Made by a program: the position numbers and the translations under genes
NCBI GenBank assembly: GCA_963995525.1
Contig: OZ023210.1
Coordinates: 3,554,996-3,618,995, forward strand
Origin: Escarpia spicata
Lineage: Eukaryota > Annelida > Polychaeta > Sabellida > Siboglinidae
Direction of reading: 5' to 3'
Length of the DNA: 64,000 nucleotides
The notes under the pieces: generated by a model
The model's input: the letters and a program-made list of their open reading frames with translations, nothing else
Told to the model about the DNA's origin: nothing
Databases searched by the model: none
Part shown: positions 25,701 to 32,400 of the stretch, one piece after another
Numbering within the stretch: the stretch's first letter is position 1
Layout of the letters: the number at the start of each line of letters is the position of its first letter

Positions 25701-26084
25701 TACCCCATCTCCAGCGATGGCTCTTTTGATCTCCAGTGTTCAATACAGTGCAACCCCCCGCTGCGACACTGTCATAGTAGTGACACTCCGCATCACTGTC
25801 ACAGTAGTGACATGCCACAGTTTGACGTCGGATGCTCCAGTAGCTTGCTCGCGACGTCGTCTCTCGACACAGACCCGCTGCAGTGTGCGACCGGCAATGG
25901 TGACACGTCACTAGTGACACTTGACATTCCAGATGACGACAATGACAGAGCACGATGCGCTGCACACCCCGAGACACTGTCGCGGATGTTTGATGATGAC
26001 AGTGTTCCCACACTGATCATTCTCGGTGAAATGCCCTCGACTAACGGAAACAGACACGCTAAAGACGCAGAGGACATTGTCTGA
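1402..26084 (+). CDS. Cav3: T-type voltage-gated calcium channel alpha-1 subunit (Cav3), 3' half, 18 exons
   Basis: This is the pore-forming subunit of a low-voltage-activated calcium channel in the plasma membrane. Exons: 1402-1741, 3146-3234, 3885-4008, 4745-4813, 6620-6804, 8253-8379, 8930-9061, 9696-9785, 10536-10788, 13418-13569, 13893-14002, 15039-15169, 15516-15665, 16055-16176, 18041-18196, 18815-18919, 23306-23477, 25021-26084. The phases chain without a break into about 1,189 codons plus stop. Domains III and IV are complete, each with S1-S3, an arginine-rich S4, S5, pore loop and S6. The pore motifs ASKDGW (III) and ATGDNW (IV) put aspartate at the selectivity filter, as in the EEDD filter of T-type channels; high-voltage Cav1/Cav2 channels have glutamates there. 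The III-IV linker starts NFHKCR, as in Cav3. All introns are GT-AG except one GC-AG (16177-18040). Domains I-II are outside the window. Vertebrate equivalents are CACNA1G/H/I. Three introns carry minisatellites built from the exon-intron junction. Confidence 0.95.
1772..2116 (+). pseudogene. LINE ORF2 C-terminal fragment in intron
   Basis: A reading frame of about 114 codons ends with the pattern seen at the C-terminus of non-LTR retrotransposon ORF2 proteins: Arg/Lys-rich sequence, then SLWNYLDV, then [10 protein letters not shown] before the stop. It lies 30 bases past the Cav3 donor, inside the 1742-3145 intron. No reverse transcriptase core is present, so it is a truncated copy. Family assignment is tentative. 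Confidence 0.55.
3146..3234 (+). CDS. Cav3: Cav3 exon: end of II-III linker, entry to domain III
   Basis: Acceptor CCTCAG ends at 3145; donor GTAGGG follows 3234. In the correct frame it reads [15 protein letters not shown], which corresponds to the conserved DSWSLYLF-like stretch just before domain III S1 in Cav3 channels. The intron splits an AAG codon after two bases. The Met-initiated frame over the same DNA (3082-3282) is not the coding frame. Confidence 0.85.
3689..3861. mobile_element. Short TIR element (pogo/Tigger-like MITE)
   Basis: Imperfect terminal inverted repeats of about 27 bases. The left end contains GAACCTCGCTGTTAAGGTCA and the right end, inverted, GAACCTCTCTTTATGGTCA. The GAACCTC start followed by a T/A-rich stretch resembles pogo-group ends. 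No transposase. It ends about 24 bases before the acceptor of the next Cav3 exon. Confidence 0.55.
3885..4008 (+). CDS. Cav3: Cav3 exon: domain III S1
   Basis: Acceptor TGTCAG ends at 3884; donor GTAGGT follows 4008. It encodes [20 protein letters not shown], a hydrophobic S1 segment ending in the NCIT-AMER signature that marks domain III S1 of Cav3 channels. It leaves in phase 0. Confidence 0.95.
4745..4813 (+). CDS. Cav3: Cav3 exon: domain III S2
   Basis: A 69-base exon (acceptor TTGTAG, donor GTTAGT) in phase 0 at both ends. It encodes [15 protein letters not shown], the S2 segment with the conserved acidic residue and the basic residue that follows it. Confidence 0.93.
4814..6619 (+). 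other. Cav3 intron without recognised gene
   Basis: AT-rich intron. Two adjacent short tandem duplications lie at 5011-5135 (units of about 32 and 31 bases, two copies each). From about 6180 to 6540 the sequence is very AT-rich, with a degenerate repeated TTGATACTTAATA-like word. No other structure is recognised. Confidence 0.7.
5011..5135. repeat. Two adjacent short tandem duplications
   Basis: The block starting ACTTGTAAATGTATAC occurs twice in a row, followed directly by a second block (CTTGATAGAGCACGAG and so on) that also occurs twice. Both pairs are nearly identical, which suggests recent duplication. Confidence 0.85.
6620..6804 (+). CDS. Cav3: Cav3 exon: domain III S3-S4
   Basis: Acceptor CGTCAG ends at 6619; donor CTCAG|GTGAGT follows 6804. 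It encodes S3 ([15 protein letters not shown]) and the S4 voltage sensor ([13 protein letters not shown], Arg at about every third position). The last codon is split after AG. The final bases of this exon and its donor are the first unit of the minisatellite that follows. Confidence 0.96.
6793..7520 (+). repeat. 35-bp minisatellite copying the exon end and 5' splice donor (about 21 units)
   Basis: Units of 34-35 bases with the core CCCTCTCAG|GTGAGTGCCC run from the true exon end to about 7520. Unit 1 is the genuine exon-intron junction; the others are intronic copies, many with an intact CAG|GTGAGT-type donor and others with ATGTGAGT, GGGTGACT or similar. In the first half the units alternate in a three-unit pattern of about 105 bases. 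If a downstream donor were used, the Cav3 frame would read AGG TGA at the first junction and stop right after S4. Confidence 0.95.
7730..7885 (-). mobile_element. 5'-truncated SINE tail copy
   Basis: On the minus strand this matches the tail half of the SINE at 49,029/53,612-53,758: CCCAGAGAAGTCGAGATGG, then CTGCCAGGGAGTAAAGTGTA, ending in an AGAACTTAC-type tail. A third copy is at 44,085-44,205. It lies in the intron after the domain III S4 exon. Confidence 0.7.
8253..8379 (+). CDS. Cav3: Cav3 exon: domain III S4-S5 linker and S5
   Basis: Acceptor GTTTCAG ends at 8252; donor CAG|GTTGGT follows 8379. It encodes [18 protein letters not shown] and then the hydrophobic S5 helix ([11 protein letters not shown]). 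The first base completes the Arg codon split with the previous exon; it ends in phase 0. Confidence 0.96.
8930..9061 (+). CDS. Cav3: Cav3 exon: domain III S5-pore extracellular loop
   Basis: Acceptor GTGCCAG ends at 8929; donor CAG|GTCAGT follows 9061. The 44-codon loop begins LFKGRFYYC and ends KYNFDNLGQ, the conserved approach to the domain III pore helix. It has two cysteines and an NKT sequon, which may be glycosylated. Confidence 0.95.
9239..9400. repeat. Tandem repeat of TGTAGTGACGTC-type units
   Basis: About a dozen short units of roughly 12 bases (GTAGTGACGTCT / GTAGTGATGTCT / GTAGTAATGTCT). They lie inside an intron about 180 bases past the donor and do not include an exon junction. 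Confidence 0.9.
9696..9785 (+). CDS. Cav3: Cav3 exon: domain III pore loop
   Basis: Acceptor TTGTAG ends at 9695; donor CAG|GTGAGT follows 9785. Thirty codons include [10 protein letters not shown], where the Asp is the domain III selectivity-filter residue typical of T-type channels. It continues to [10 protein letters not shown]. Confidence 0.97.
10536..10788 (+). CDS. Cav3: Cav3 exon: domain III S6 and start of III-IV linker
   Basis: Acceptor GTGTCAG ends at 10535. It encodes S6 ([19 protein letters not shown]), then NFHKCR and a charged, probably helical linker rich in Glu/Lys/Arg ([14 protein letters not shown]). The donor is placed at G|GTTCGT (after 10788) because one leftover base joins AG of the next exon to give Glu in frame. 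The III-IV linker is alternatively spliced in other Cav3 genes, so other ends are possible. Confidence 0.9.
10868..10910. repeat. CT-rich microsatellite
   Basis: Run of TCTCTC units with a few interruptions, directly visible just after the exon ending at 10,788. Confidence 0.85.
13215..13340. mobile_element. Short hairpin (inverted-repeat) element
   Basis: The left arm starts CTCTCGAGAAATGTATAGTT and the right arm, inverted, CTCTCAAGAAATGTGTAGTT. The arms are about 35-40 bases around a short centre. It is probably a small foldback element and lies about 75 bases upstream of the exon at 13,418. Confidence 0.65.
13418..13569 (+). CDS. Cav3: Cav3 exon: III-IV linker end and domain IV S1
   Basis: Acceptor TTCGTAG ends at 13417; donor CAG|GTAGGC follows 13569. 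It encodes [18 protein letters not shown] and S1 ([18 protein letters not shown]). A stop lies in frame just upstream, so the exon cannot extend far left. It ends in phase 0. Confidence 0.93.
13893..14002 (+). CDS. Cav3: Cav3 exon: domain IV S2
   Basis: Acceptor GTGACAG ends at 13892; donor GACAG|GTCAGA follows 14002. It encodes [20 protein letters not shown] and on through the basic end of S2. The last Arg codon is split after AG. Confidence 0.94.
14435..14576. repeat. Tandem repeat of GTGTCACACATTGTCACAT-type units
   Basis: Alternating short words (GTGTCACACATTGTCACATA / GTGTCACAGG) repeat several times with about 10- and 20-base periods. The array is in the middle of an intron and does not touch a splice junction. 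Confidence 0.9.
15039..15169 (+). CDS. Cav3: Cav3 exon: domain IV S3 and start of S4
   Basis: Acceptor TGTTTCAG ends at 15038; donor AGAG|GTACCC follows 15169. It encodes [20 protein letters not shown] (S3), then [16 protein letters not shown], the first half of the S4 voltage sensor. It leaves one base of a Val codon. Confidence 0.95.
15308..15365. repeat. (CATA/CATG)n microsatellite
   Basis: Run of ATGCATACATGCATAC-type tetranucleotide repeats within the domain IV S4 intron. Confidence 0.9.
15516..15665 (+). CDS. Cav3: Cav3 exon: domain IV S4-S5
   Basis: Acceptor TGTTTCAG ends at 15515; donor CTAG|GTATCA follows 15665. It encodes [20 protein letters not shown] and S5 ([19 protein letters not shown]), very close to other Cav3 channels. 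It leaves one base of a Glu codon. Confidence 0.96.
16055..16176 (+). CDS. Cav3: Cav3 exon: domain IV pore loop, followed by a GC splice donor
   Basis: Acceptor TTCTCAG ends at 16054. It encodes [20 protein letters not shown] and then NGIMK; Asp in TGDNW is the domain IV filter residue. The next base pair after ATGAAG is GC, not GT (AAG|GCAAAT). A GC-AG intron is the only reading that joins NGIMK to DTLRE in the next exon. A single sequencing or assembly error at 16178 would also explain it. Confidence 0.93.
16790..18062 (+). repeat. 45-bp minisatellite copying the 3' splice acceptor and exon start (28 units)
   Basis: Twenty-eight units with the core GTGTTGTAG|GACACCTTGAG, spaced 45 bases apart except for a 50-base first step and one 43-base unit (17,638-17,680). 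The last unit (18,041) is the genuine start of the domain IV S6 exon; the other 27 are intronic copies with pyrimidine-rich tract, TAG and the first 21 exon bases. In the Cav3 frame each unit ends in TAG, so an upstream acceptor gives a stop about 15 codons in. The one 43-base unit shifts frame, and a product from the acceptor before 17,638 would instead run to a TGA at 18,061-18,063. Long frames on both strands here are artefacts of the 45-base period. Confidence 0.97.
18041..18196 (+). CDS. Cav3: Cav3 exon: domain IV S6
   Basis: The acceptor is the last of 28 near-identical copies (ATGTTGTAG, ends 18040); donor CAG|GTGAGA follows 18196. It encodes [13 protein letters not shown], further cysteines in the outer pore, and S6 ([17 protein letters not shown]). 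It is in phase 0 at both ends, 52 codons. Confidence 0.95.
18733..18778. repeat. Short 10-bp tandem repeat (TGTTTGTATG)
   Basis: Four to five direct copies of a 10-base word shortly before the acceptor of the exon at 18,815. Confidence 0.9.
18815..18919 (+). CDS. Cav3: Cav3 exon: proximal C-terminal helix
   Basis: Acceptor TTTGTAG ends at 18814; donor AAAGAG|GTAGAG follows 18919. Thirty-five codons in phase 0 encode a strongly acidic, probably helical stretch ([15 protein letters not shown] to [10 protein letters not shown]), like the EESNKEAKEE region after S6 in vertebrate Cav3. The last 17 exon bases and the donor are the seed of the large array that follows. Confidence 0.9.
18903..22164 (+). 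repeat. 49-bp minisatellite copying the exon end and 5' splice donor (about 67 units)
   Basis: Units of about 49 bases with the core AACAGAAAGACAAAGAG|GTAGAG extend from the true exon end to 22,164. Each repeats 17 exon bases and the donor. Variants alternate GTGACCAGCG, GTGGCCAGTG and GTGGCCTGTG; a few units are shortened. The first roughly 580 bases recur at about 21,011-21,590 (offset 2,091), including rare variants, so a large block was duplicated within the array. Read-through in the Cav3 frame gives KDKEVE then TAG. The pyrimidine-rich part ends in CAACAG, so each unit also looks like a 12-base microexon (AAAGACAAAGAG) between an acceptor and a donor. Confidence 0.97.
22650..23045. mobile_element. 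Long hairpin (foldback) element of about 400 bp
   Basis: Two arms of about 170-190 bases are inverted copies of each other around a short loop near 22,835-22,860. Shared words include GTGTGGTGCAGGCGATATG and GATTGTGTTGTTGATAAGG; the right arm is written in reverse complement. No coding sequence. It lies 260 bases upstream of the penultimate Cav3 exon and would form a long stem in the pre-mRNA. Confidence 0.85.
23306..23477 (+). CDS. Cav3: Cav3 exon: C-terminal cytoplasmic tail
   Basis: Acceptor GTTGCAG ends at 23305; donor CAG|GTAATC follows 23477. It encodes [19 protein letters not shown], continuing the charged helix, and then a Pro/Cys-rich tail. It leaves one base of a Val codon that the last exon completes. 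Confidence 0.88.
23478..25020 (+). other. Last Cav3 intron
   Basis: AT-rich intron with no gene recognised. A phrase close to CCTCTAGCACAC recurs three or four times around 24,390-24,510, too loosely to call an array. Confidence 0.6.
25021..26084 (+). CDS. Cav3: Cav3 terminal coding exon with stop
   Basis: Acceptor TCTTTCAG ends at 25020; the reading frame runs to TGA at 26,082-26,084. It encodes about 354 residues of low-complexity cytoplasmic tail rich in Ser, Pro, Asp and Cys. The stretch near 25,766-25,820 contains a small in-frame duplication (HCHSSDTPH / HCHSSDMPQ). The tail is not conserved between Cav3 genes; assignment rests on phase, open frame and coding-like base composition. GC content is higher than in the introns. 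Confidence 0.87.
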
Positions 26085-26423
26085 CAGTCGCCTGTGTTGC
26101 CAAAGATAAACTGCTGGTTGTGATTGATTGATTGACAGGTGTCAATCATGCATTGCACGTTGTACATTACTGGCATTGAAGTTATGTTCACTTGATAAAC
26201 TGTTGGCAAGCTCAAATGGGATTACATCAAGAGAGACGGCCGATGACAGGAATTGAACCAATTGCTTTCTCCTCCCAACATATCCTGTGTTATTTGTTAA
26301 CAGAAAGCGTTCCTCTTGTTCAGGTCATAAACAAGGTATGCCTATATCATACTGGTGATGAGCACAACCCTGCTGCTGGCGGCCTCAAGGCCCACAGGTG
26401 TGACAGACAGTTCCTGCATACGT

Positions 26424-26515
26424 TGCAGTTAGTCACTCAGATGTTACAGTTAGTCACTCAGATGTTACAGTTAGTCACTCAGACATTACAGTTAGTCACT
26501 CAGATGTTACAAACT
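26424..26515. repeat. 21-bp tandem repeat in probable Cav3 3' UTR
   Basis: Four to five copies of CAGTTAGTCACTCAGATGTTA, directly visible. Confidence 0.93.
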
Positions 26516-27985
26516 GTCATATATCTATATAAATTGCCAAAATGCACTGTGAAATACTACGAGGATATAAACAGAAGATTACGCTCCAGGAATTTTACTG
26601 GATTCTGTGATAGCAGACAAATGTAAAGATATAACAATATGTAAATGAGTATGAATATTATTATGTAAATGAACGTGTATAAAGTGAATACTATGTGTTG
26701 TCTATGGCGACGATCTGTGTGCATACCTGTGTGTCCAATGACGTGTTGATGGTACATTGGCCTGGTTGCTGGTTGTCAAGAAAGTGCTCACTGATAAACT
26801 GTATTAGTTGCAATGAAACTATGAAACCAACTTGTTGATTAACCGTAGTTCAACTTGTAATATACCGTCAACATGTTGTTGGAATCATGTCATGGTCTGC
26901 AACTGTGAGAGTTGTATATAAGATGATTATTAACAAAACCCGTGGATGAGTTGTACATTCATAAACCACATAGGCTGTAGCTTAGTGGCTTGTAACTATA
27001 GCATGTTGGAGGTTCATTATAGCAGTGCATGTCCACTTATAAGTTATTTATAAAGACTTCTAAATTATTTCTTCACAGCGACCGATTGCGGTTGGTTTCC
27101 ATCTGAGAATGGTGATGTGTGATGATAAAACATGGTTACGATAACAAACAACAAATCAAATTGTTTACTGACTTGGGAGAATTGCTGTGCCCCTTTCGTA
27201 GTTTGTGTTTGTTCAACATTTGTGAGAACAAATCTGTCTAAAAGATTTCTATGTTTACCGTGCATAATGATGTTTTATTGATTTTCAAGTCATCCAAAAC
27301 TATTTTATTATTGGGAAAGCCAAGATTGACATAGTTCAGATACTGTGTGCAAACACAATTTGAAAAGAGCAACAGAAAATGAACCATGCGTTAATGAGGA
27401 TGTTTATGAATGAAAACAACATTTGTATTAGGTAATCCTGTGGTGTCTAAGTCATCAGTATGACTCAAAAATCAAAAATAGGAGCTCTACATTACAGCAT
27501 GTTTACTCGTGTACTATCAAGCTTTAGTAATCTAGTGTACTTGGCAGTGTGTATCGGGACGTGTTTTCTACATGTTTAGCAAATGCCTGACCGAGACAGT
27601 GATGGCAAGAGACAGGAAATGGTTGCAGCCAAGCTGGTTAGGTGGTTTTATATTTCGTTGTTTATTTTGTGTGAATCTAGCTAGTTTCGTGGACTGCAGC
27701 TATCCCAAACTATTGTCATGAATCGGCGCTGCGACGACTACACTTTGTCTTCTGCCCATGTAGCACACATTTATATTTTTGCTATGTATGTATTTTCACT
27801 TAGGGACTGCACCGGAGGCAACAAAAACAGAGAGGATGAAGAAGACAACAATCGATAGTGATTTTAGTGCACCCCAACGGATCAGTTTGTATTTTGATAC
27901 TGTCAGTAGGGGTGACGTTTGTTTTGAGAACTACCAAACCCTGAATTGTGGGGAGGGAATATGAGACAGCACTCGTTTTGATATA

Positions 27986-27991
27986 AATAAA
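27986..27991 (+). other. Candidate poly(A) signal for Cav3
   Basis: AATAAA about 1.9 kb after the Cav3 stop codon. Transcript evidence would be needed; other A/T-rich hexamers occur nearby. Confidence 0.3.
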
Positions 27992-29404
27992 ACTGGAATG
28001 AACGTTGTCGTTTACTTATTTACTTCAGTCCCTGTTAGCAAAATAAGGCATTTCATGAGCTCGCTCAACGGTGCTATTTCTTCTGCCAGTGTTGGACAAT
28101 CAACTGACATTTCAGGTGATTGTCACTTTAAATAAATGAACTTAACAGAAACCTTCTCAATGTGCAAATTCCATCAATATCCAGTCTATGATTATGTTGC
28201 TAGAATACGATACATTTCAGAGGCATAAGACACAATCAAAGAGACGGATTCTGATCATTATTTTTTTGTCCCAAGCAATTTTTACTCAATATAACGAATA
28301 TCATGTGATATGCCTGAAGCGACGTCAGCATTCTGATTACGGCCCACAGTTTTGTCAGAAATATCTTGAGAGGTACCACCATGTAAAATAATTATATATT
28401 TGTAATATCCCTGGTTCAACCAGTTTCCGTTGTTTGGGAAGAAATGTACCAGTAGTAATACTTGAGTTAAACTGTTTTGCGGTAATGAAAACAAAGAACC
28501 AGTTCACAAATTGATCTTGTTTCAATAATATTTTCTAATGTCACATTACAAGTGCTATGCTTAAAGAACTGGCACAAATCAGAGTCGCCTAAATGCAAGA
28601 CGTTTCATCAACTATTTATTTGCAGACTCTGCTGCACACTTGTAGAAAGAGACCACCTAGTAAGCAGCTAAACCTGTTGGTGGTGATTGGTTGAATGCTA
28701 GCTAGATTAGTTGACATTTGCACCAAATATAGTACATGAGGCTGGCATTTAATGGACGCATTTTAAACAACAGACAGGCAGTTTATTTTAATTTTCTCGA
28801 CGCTATAGGTAAAACGGATACGATTAACAATGCATTATAATATTACAAGTATCCTTATTAGTCGAAACAGTTTATATCATCACTCGACAAAATCTGACTT
28901 GTTCATAAAATTATCGTAACTGAGATTTCACTGGTAGCCCGAAACAAGTTAATCACCAGTCACTTTTTTATATTGATGATATAACTCACAATTAATATTG
29001 GATGGATCTAAAGCACTTGTAAGCAGCCTGCAAAGCAGGATGTGACGCCATTCGTTGAATCGATTCTCGACATACATCTACACGGTATCGCCTGCGATTA
29101 CTCGCCAATGGAAAAACCAAATTGTTCACGTGCATTCACAATGCGAACAGCGAATGCAACAACTCCAATAATATTACATTTACCGCTGACGTCCACCTCC
29201 AGACACACCACAGAAGGCACCACTGTAGGACGATGCACCCAGTAGTTTAGTAGCAGTCATCACAAACATGGCTGCTGTCAACAGTCTGTAGTGGCTCTGT
29301 ACACCTCAAGTGAGGGTTGTAGACGGCAGTACGGAGGAGGTGGTGTCAGGGGCAAGAGGCACACACACACACACACGTAGTACAAGGACTAGCTGTGTCA
29401 ACAC

Positions 29405-29479
29405 TCAGATACGAGACGATGCCGTGCTGGCTGGAGCTATTGACATTTCACTGCCTGTGCTGCCATCTCGTGGCGGACT
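29405..29479 (-). CDS. GPS1: CSN1 exon 14 (C-terminus, stop)
   Basis: Acceptor TTTCCAG (minus strand) precedes 29479; stop TGA is at 29407-29405. It encodes [20 protein letters not shown] and ends SSRI, matching the SPPREGS-type tail of CSN1. Phase 0 from exon 13. It lies beyond a LINE insertion, which makes it easy to miss. Confidence 0.9.
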   Translation of the reverse strand, partial: SPPRDGSTGSEMSIAPASTASSRI

Positions 29480-32400
29480 CTGGAAACAAAGAAACACGCA
29501 TTTTTACGGAATTCTTTCATTGGTTAAGTCTTCAAATGTTGCAGTCGCGTAAGATTAGGAGTGAGCTACAGAGAAGTTTATGACAGGTTTTGTAAGATTA
29601 GGAGCGAGCTACAGAGAAGTTTATGACAGGTTTCCTTGAGTACCAAAGAAAACCCTTCATTCGTCCAGGTGAAAAAGAAGAAAATGAAAGAAAGAATCAA
29701 GTTACTAACCGCGAGATATGCTCCACGAGCTTACTATTTCAGCACAATACACTACAATCAACTGTTCTCCTCTTACTGTATCCTTTCCAGGTTCCTTTAC
29801 TACTATACAAAATTTATATTCACCAATATCCAAGAATTGTATTGAATCATTTAACAAGATTGCCATCCAGAGAATTAACTCTAGATGGCAGGTGGACAAG
29901 GATGCCCTTTGACTTATCGAGAGTCCAACCCTTTTATCTATGTGTATCCCGCCCTTCTGAGGTATGTGTTGATTTTATTTTTAAACATATTCACATCACT
30001 AGCACCCACACAATCATCAGATAATCTGTTCCATTCATTCAGTCCTTTGTGAAAATGAGAACTTTCTTACGTCTAATCTACACTGCTCCTTTACTAATGT
30101 AACTTCATGTCCTCTAGTCTTTCTATCTTTCTTAACTGAAAAAAAATTTCTATCAATATTTTCATAACCATTCAATATTTTAAAAACTTCTATCTGATCT
30201 CCTCTCAATCTCCTGGTCTCTAGTGTTGTTAAACCACATTTTTTAGTTGTTTTTCATAACTAAGATCCCTCAGTTTTGGTATCATTATAGTCGCTCTCCT
30301 CTACTCTTTCTAGCATATCTATGTCCTTCCTGCGATATGGCCTCCACGCTTGTATACAATATTCTAAATGAGGCCTAACTACTGTTTTGTACAGCGGTAT
30401 TATTAGTTCTTTTTCTTTATATGCTATATTTCGCCTAATCAATCCAAGGATTTGATTTCCTTTTGAAGCTGCAATTCCACACTGCTCTGAAACCTTCATG
30501 TCAGCACTAATTGTCAGCCCTAAGTCTTTTTCTTTTACAGTAGTACTTAGTACAGTTCCCCCCATTGTATATTCTACATATTCGTTCCCATGTCCTGTGT
30601 GAAGGCATTTACATTTCCCCAAATTGAACAACATTTGCCACTTTTCAGACCATTTGACCAACCTGTCAAGATCATCTTGTAAATGCTGTCTATCTCCATC
30701 ACTTTTAATTCTTCTAAACACTTTTGTATCATCTACAAATTTCAACACTTGCTAGCTGTATCATCGTCCAAATCATTTATATATATTAAGAATAATATAG
30801 GTCCCAGTACTGATCCTTGTGGAACCCCACTCAAAACTGATTTCCAGTTTGAAGCCTCCTCATCAACAACTACCTGTTGTCTTCTGTCATTTTTCTATTC
30901 AGTTAATTATACCATTTCCTATGCCATGGGCCTTTAGTTTCAGCAGTAATCTTTGATGTGGCACTTTGTCGAAAGCTTTTTGAAAATCTAAGTAGATGAT
31001 ATCTACTGGTGATCCATCATCTACCCACTTAGTGATATCTTCCAAAAAACATAACATATTTGTTAAGCATGACCTCGCTTTTAGAAACCCATGTTGAGAT
31101 GGGTTTATCAAGTTGTTTAACAAGAAAATCCACAATGTGATCTTTAATTAGTCTTTGTAATAATTTACAAATCACCGATGTTAAACTAACTGTTCTATAA
31201 TTATTTGACTTGTTTCTCGAACCTTTTTTAAATAACGGTATGTTTGCTTCTTTCCATTCTAAAGGAACCACTCCCTCTTCTAATTGCATGGTCTCCCTGG
31301 AGTACGTTCTATATACATCTTTGAACTGTTTTCTGGTAGTCCCAACCAAATTGTTAATACCAAGTTAGATATTAAATTCGATTTAACTCTTAACCGGATT
31401 TGTTGAAGTTGTACGTAAACACATGCAATGTAGAGTAACAATGACGAACACCAACCTTGACGTGAATCTGATTCTTGAGCATAGCTGATCTGAGTATGAG
31501 GGCCTACAAACACGTGTAGCGTTTCAGTAATACAGCATAAATTAATGTAAGACATGCACAAGAACAATTTCAAGGGGCCAATATATTATGGGTAGCCACT
31601 ACCCGAAAACAGCCGTATAACCAATCTTCCATATCTCTGTCATACTGAACAAATCTTAACCAAATTTGGAGTACTAATTAAATAAATGAATGGTATGTGA
31701 AATATGGGCTCATTTGCTAATGTACTATCATGGCACTGAACATTTCTAGTAAGACAAATATTCACATCCTTGAAAATTATTAACATGGTTGATCATGCAA
31801 TTGTCAAGAATCATTAGCTAGAATACTTCTTGGTCAGATAAGATGGTTTTGTGCAAGAAAATCTGGTGTCACTGGCTGTTGTTTAGGTTGAAGTCCCATC
31901 TCACAACAGTCATTTCAATAAGATTTCCTTGCCCAAAACTACCTTACCTGACAGAGGAGTATTCTAGCTAATGATTCTTGACAATTGCATAATCATACAT
32001 ACAACTCAGAATACTTTTCAAGGATGCATGCCCCTCTGTCATGCTAGAAATGTTCCTTGCAATAGTAATTCACGAGCAAACAAGCCCATATTCCACAGAT
32101 CATATACTAATCATTTAACTAATTAGTACTCAAAATGTTGTTAAGGTATGTTCAGTATTAACAGAGAAGTGGCTTATGGCTGTTTTCGGGTATTGGCTAC
32201 CCTTAACAATAAATGCTCTCAGAAACTTGAAAAATTTAAGTTTTAAAGTTTATGATCCATTGAAACAAAATGTTAATGAGTTCAACACAACTGCCTACAA
32301 CAACAGACACACATGGAAATTGTTGATGAGTATTCTTCAGTGACAAATTACACACATTACAAGGCTATTGATGTCTCTCCAGTGATTTCATGTATCAGCT

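Larger units (their letters stand above)
26085..29404. other. Convergent intergenic region / 3' UTRs of Cav3 (+) and CSN1 (-)
   Basis: Between two stop codons facing each other. Contains a short tandem repeat at 26,424-26,515, a possible plus-strand poly(A) signal at 27,986, a possible minus-strand signal at 28,782 (TTTATT on the plus strand) and a CA run near 29,361-29,377. No further exon was recognised. Confidence 0.6.

Noticed and set aside
25017..26215. Minus-strand and other-frame reading frames over the last Cav3 exon
   Set aside because: They are shadows of the GC-richer coding exon. The plus frame continues the phase from exon 17 and reaches a stop.
31376..31455. Alternative CSN1 ending by reading through exon 13
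   Set aside because: A frame does run to a stop, but exon 14 supplies the conserved SPPR-type tail in the right phase. An alternative end cannot be excluded.
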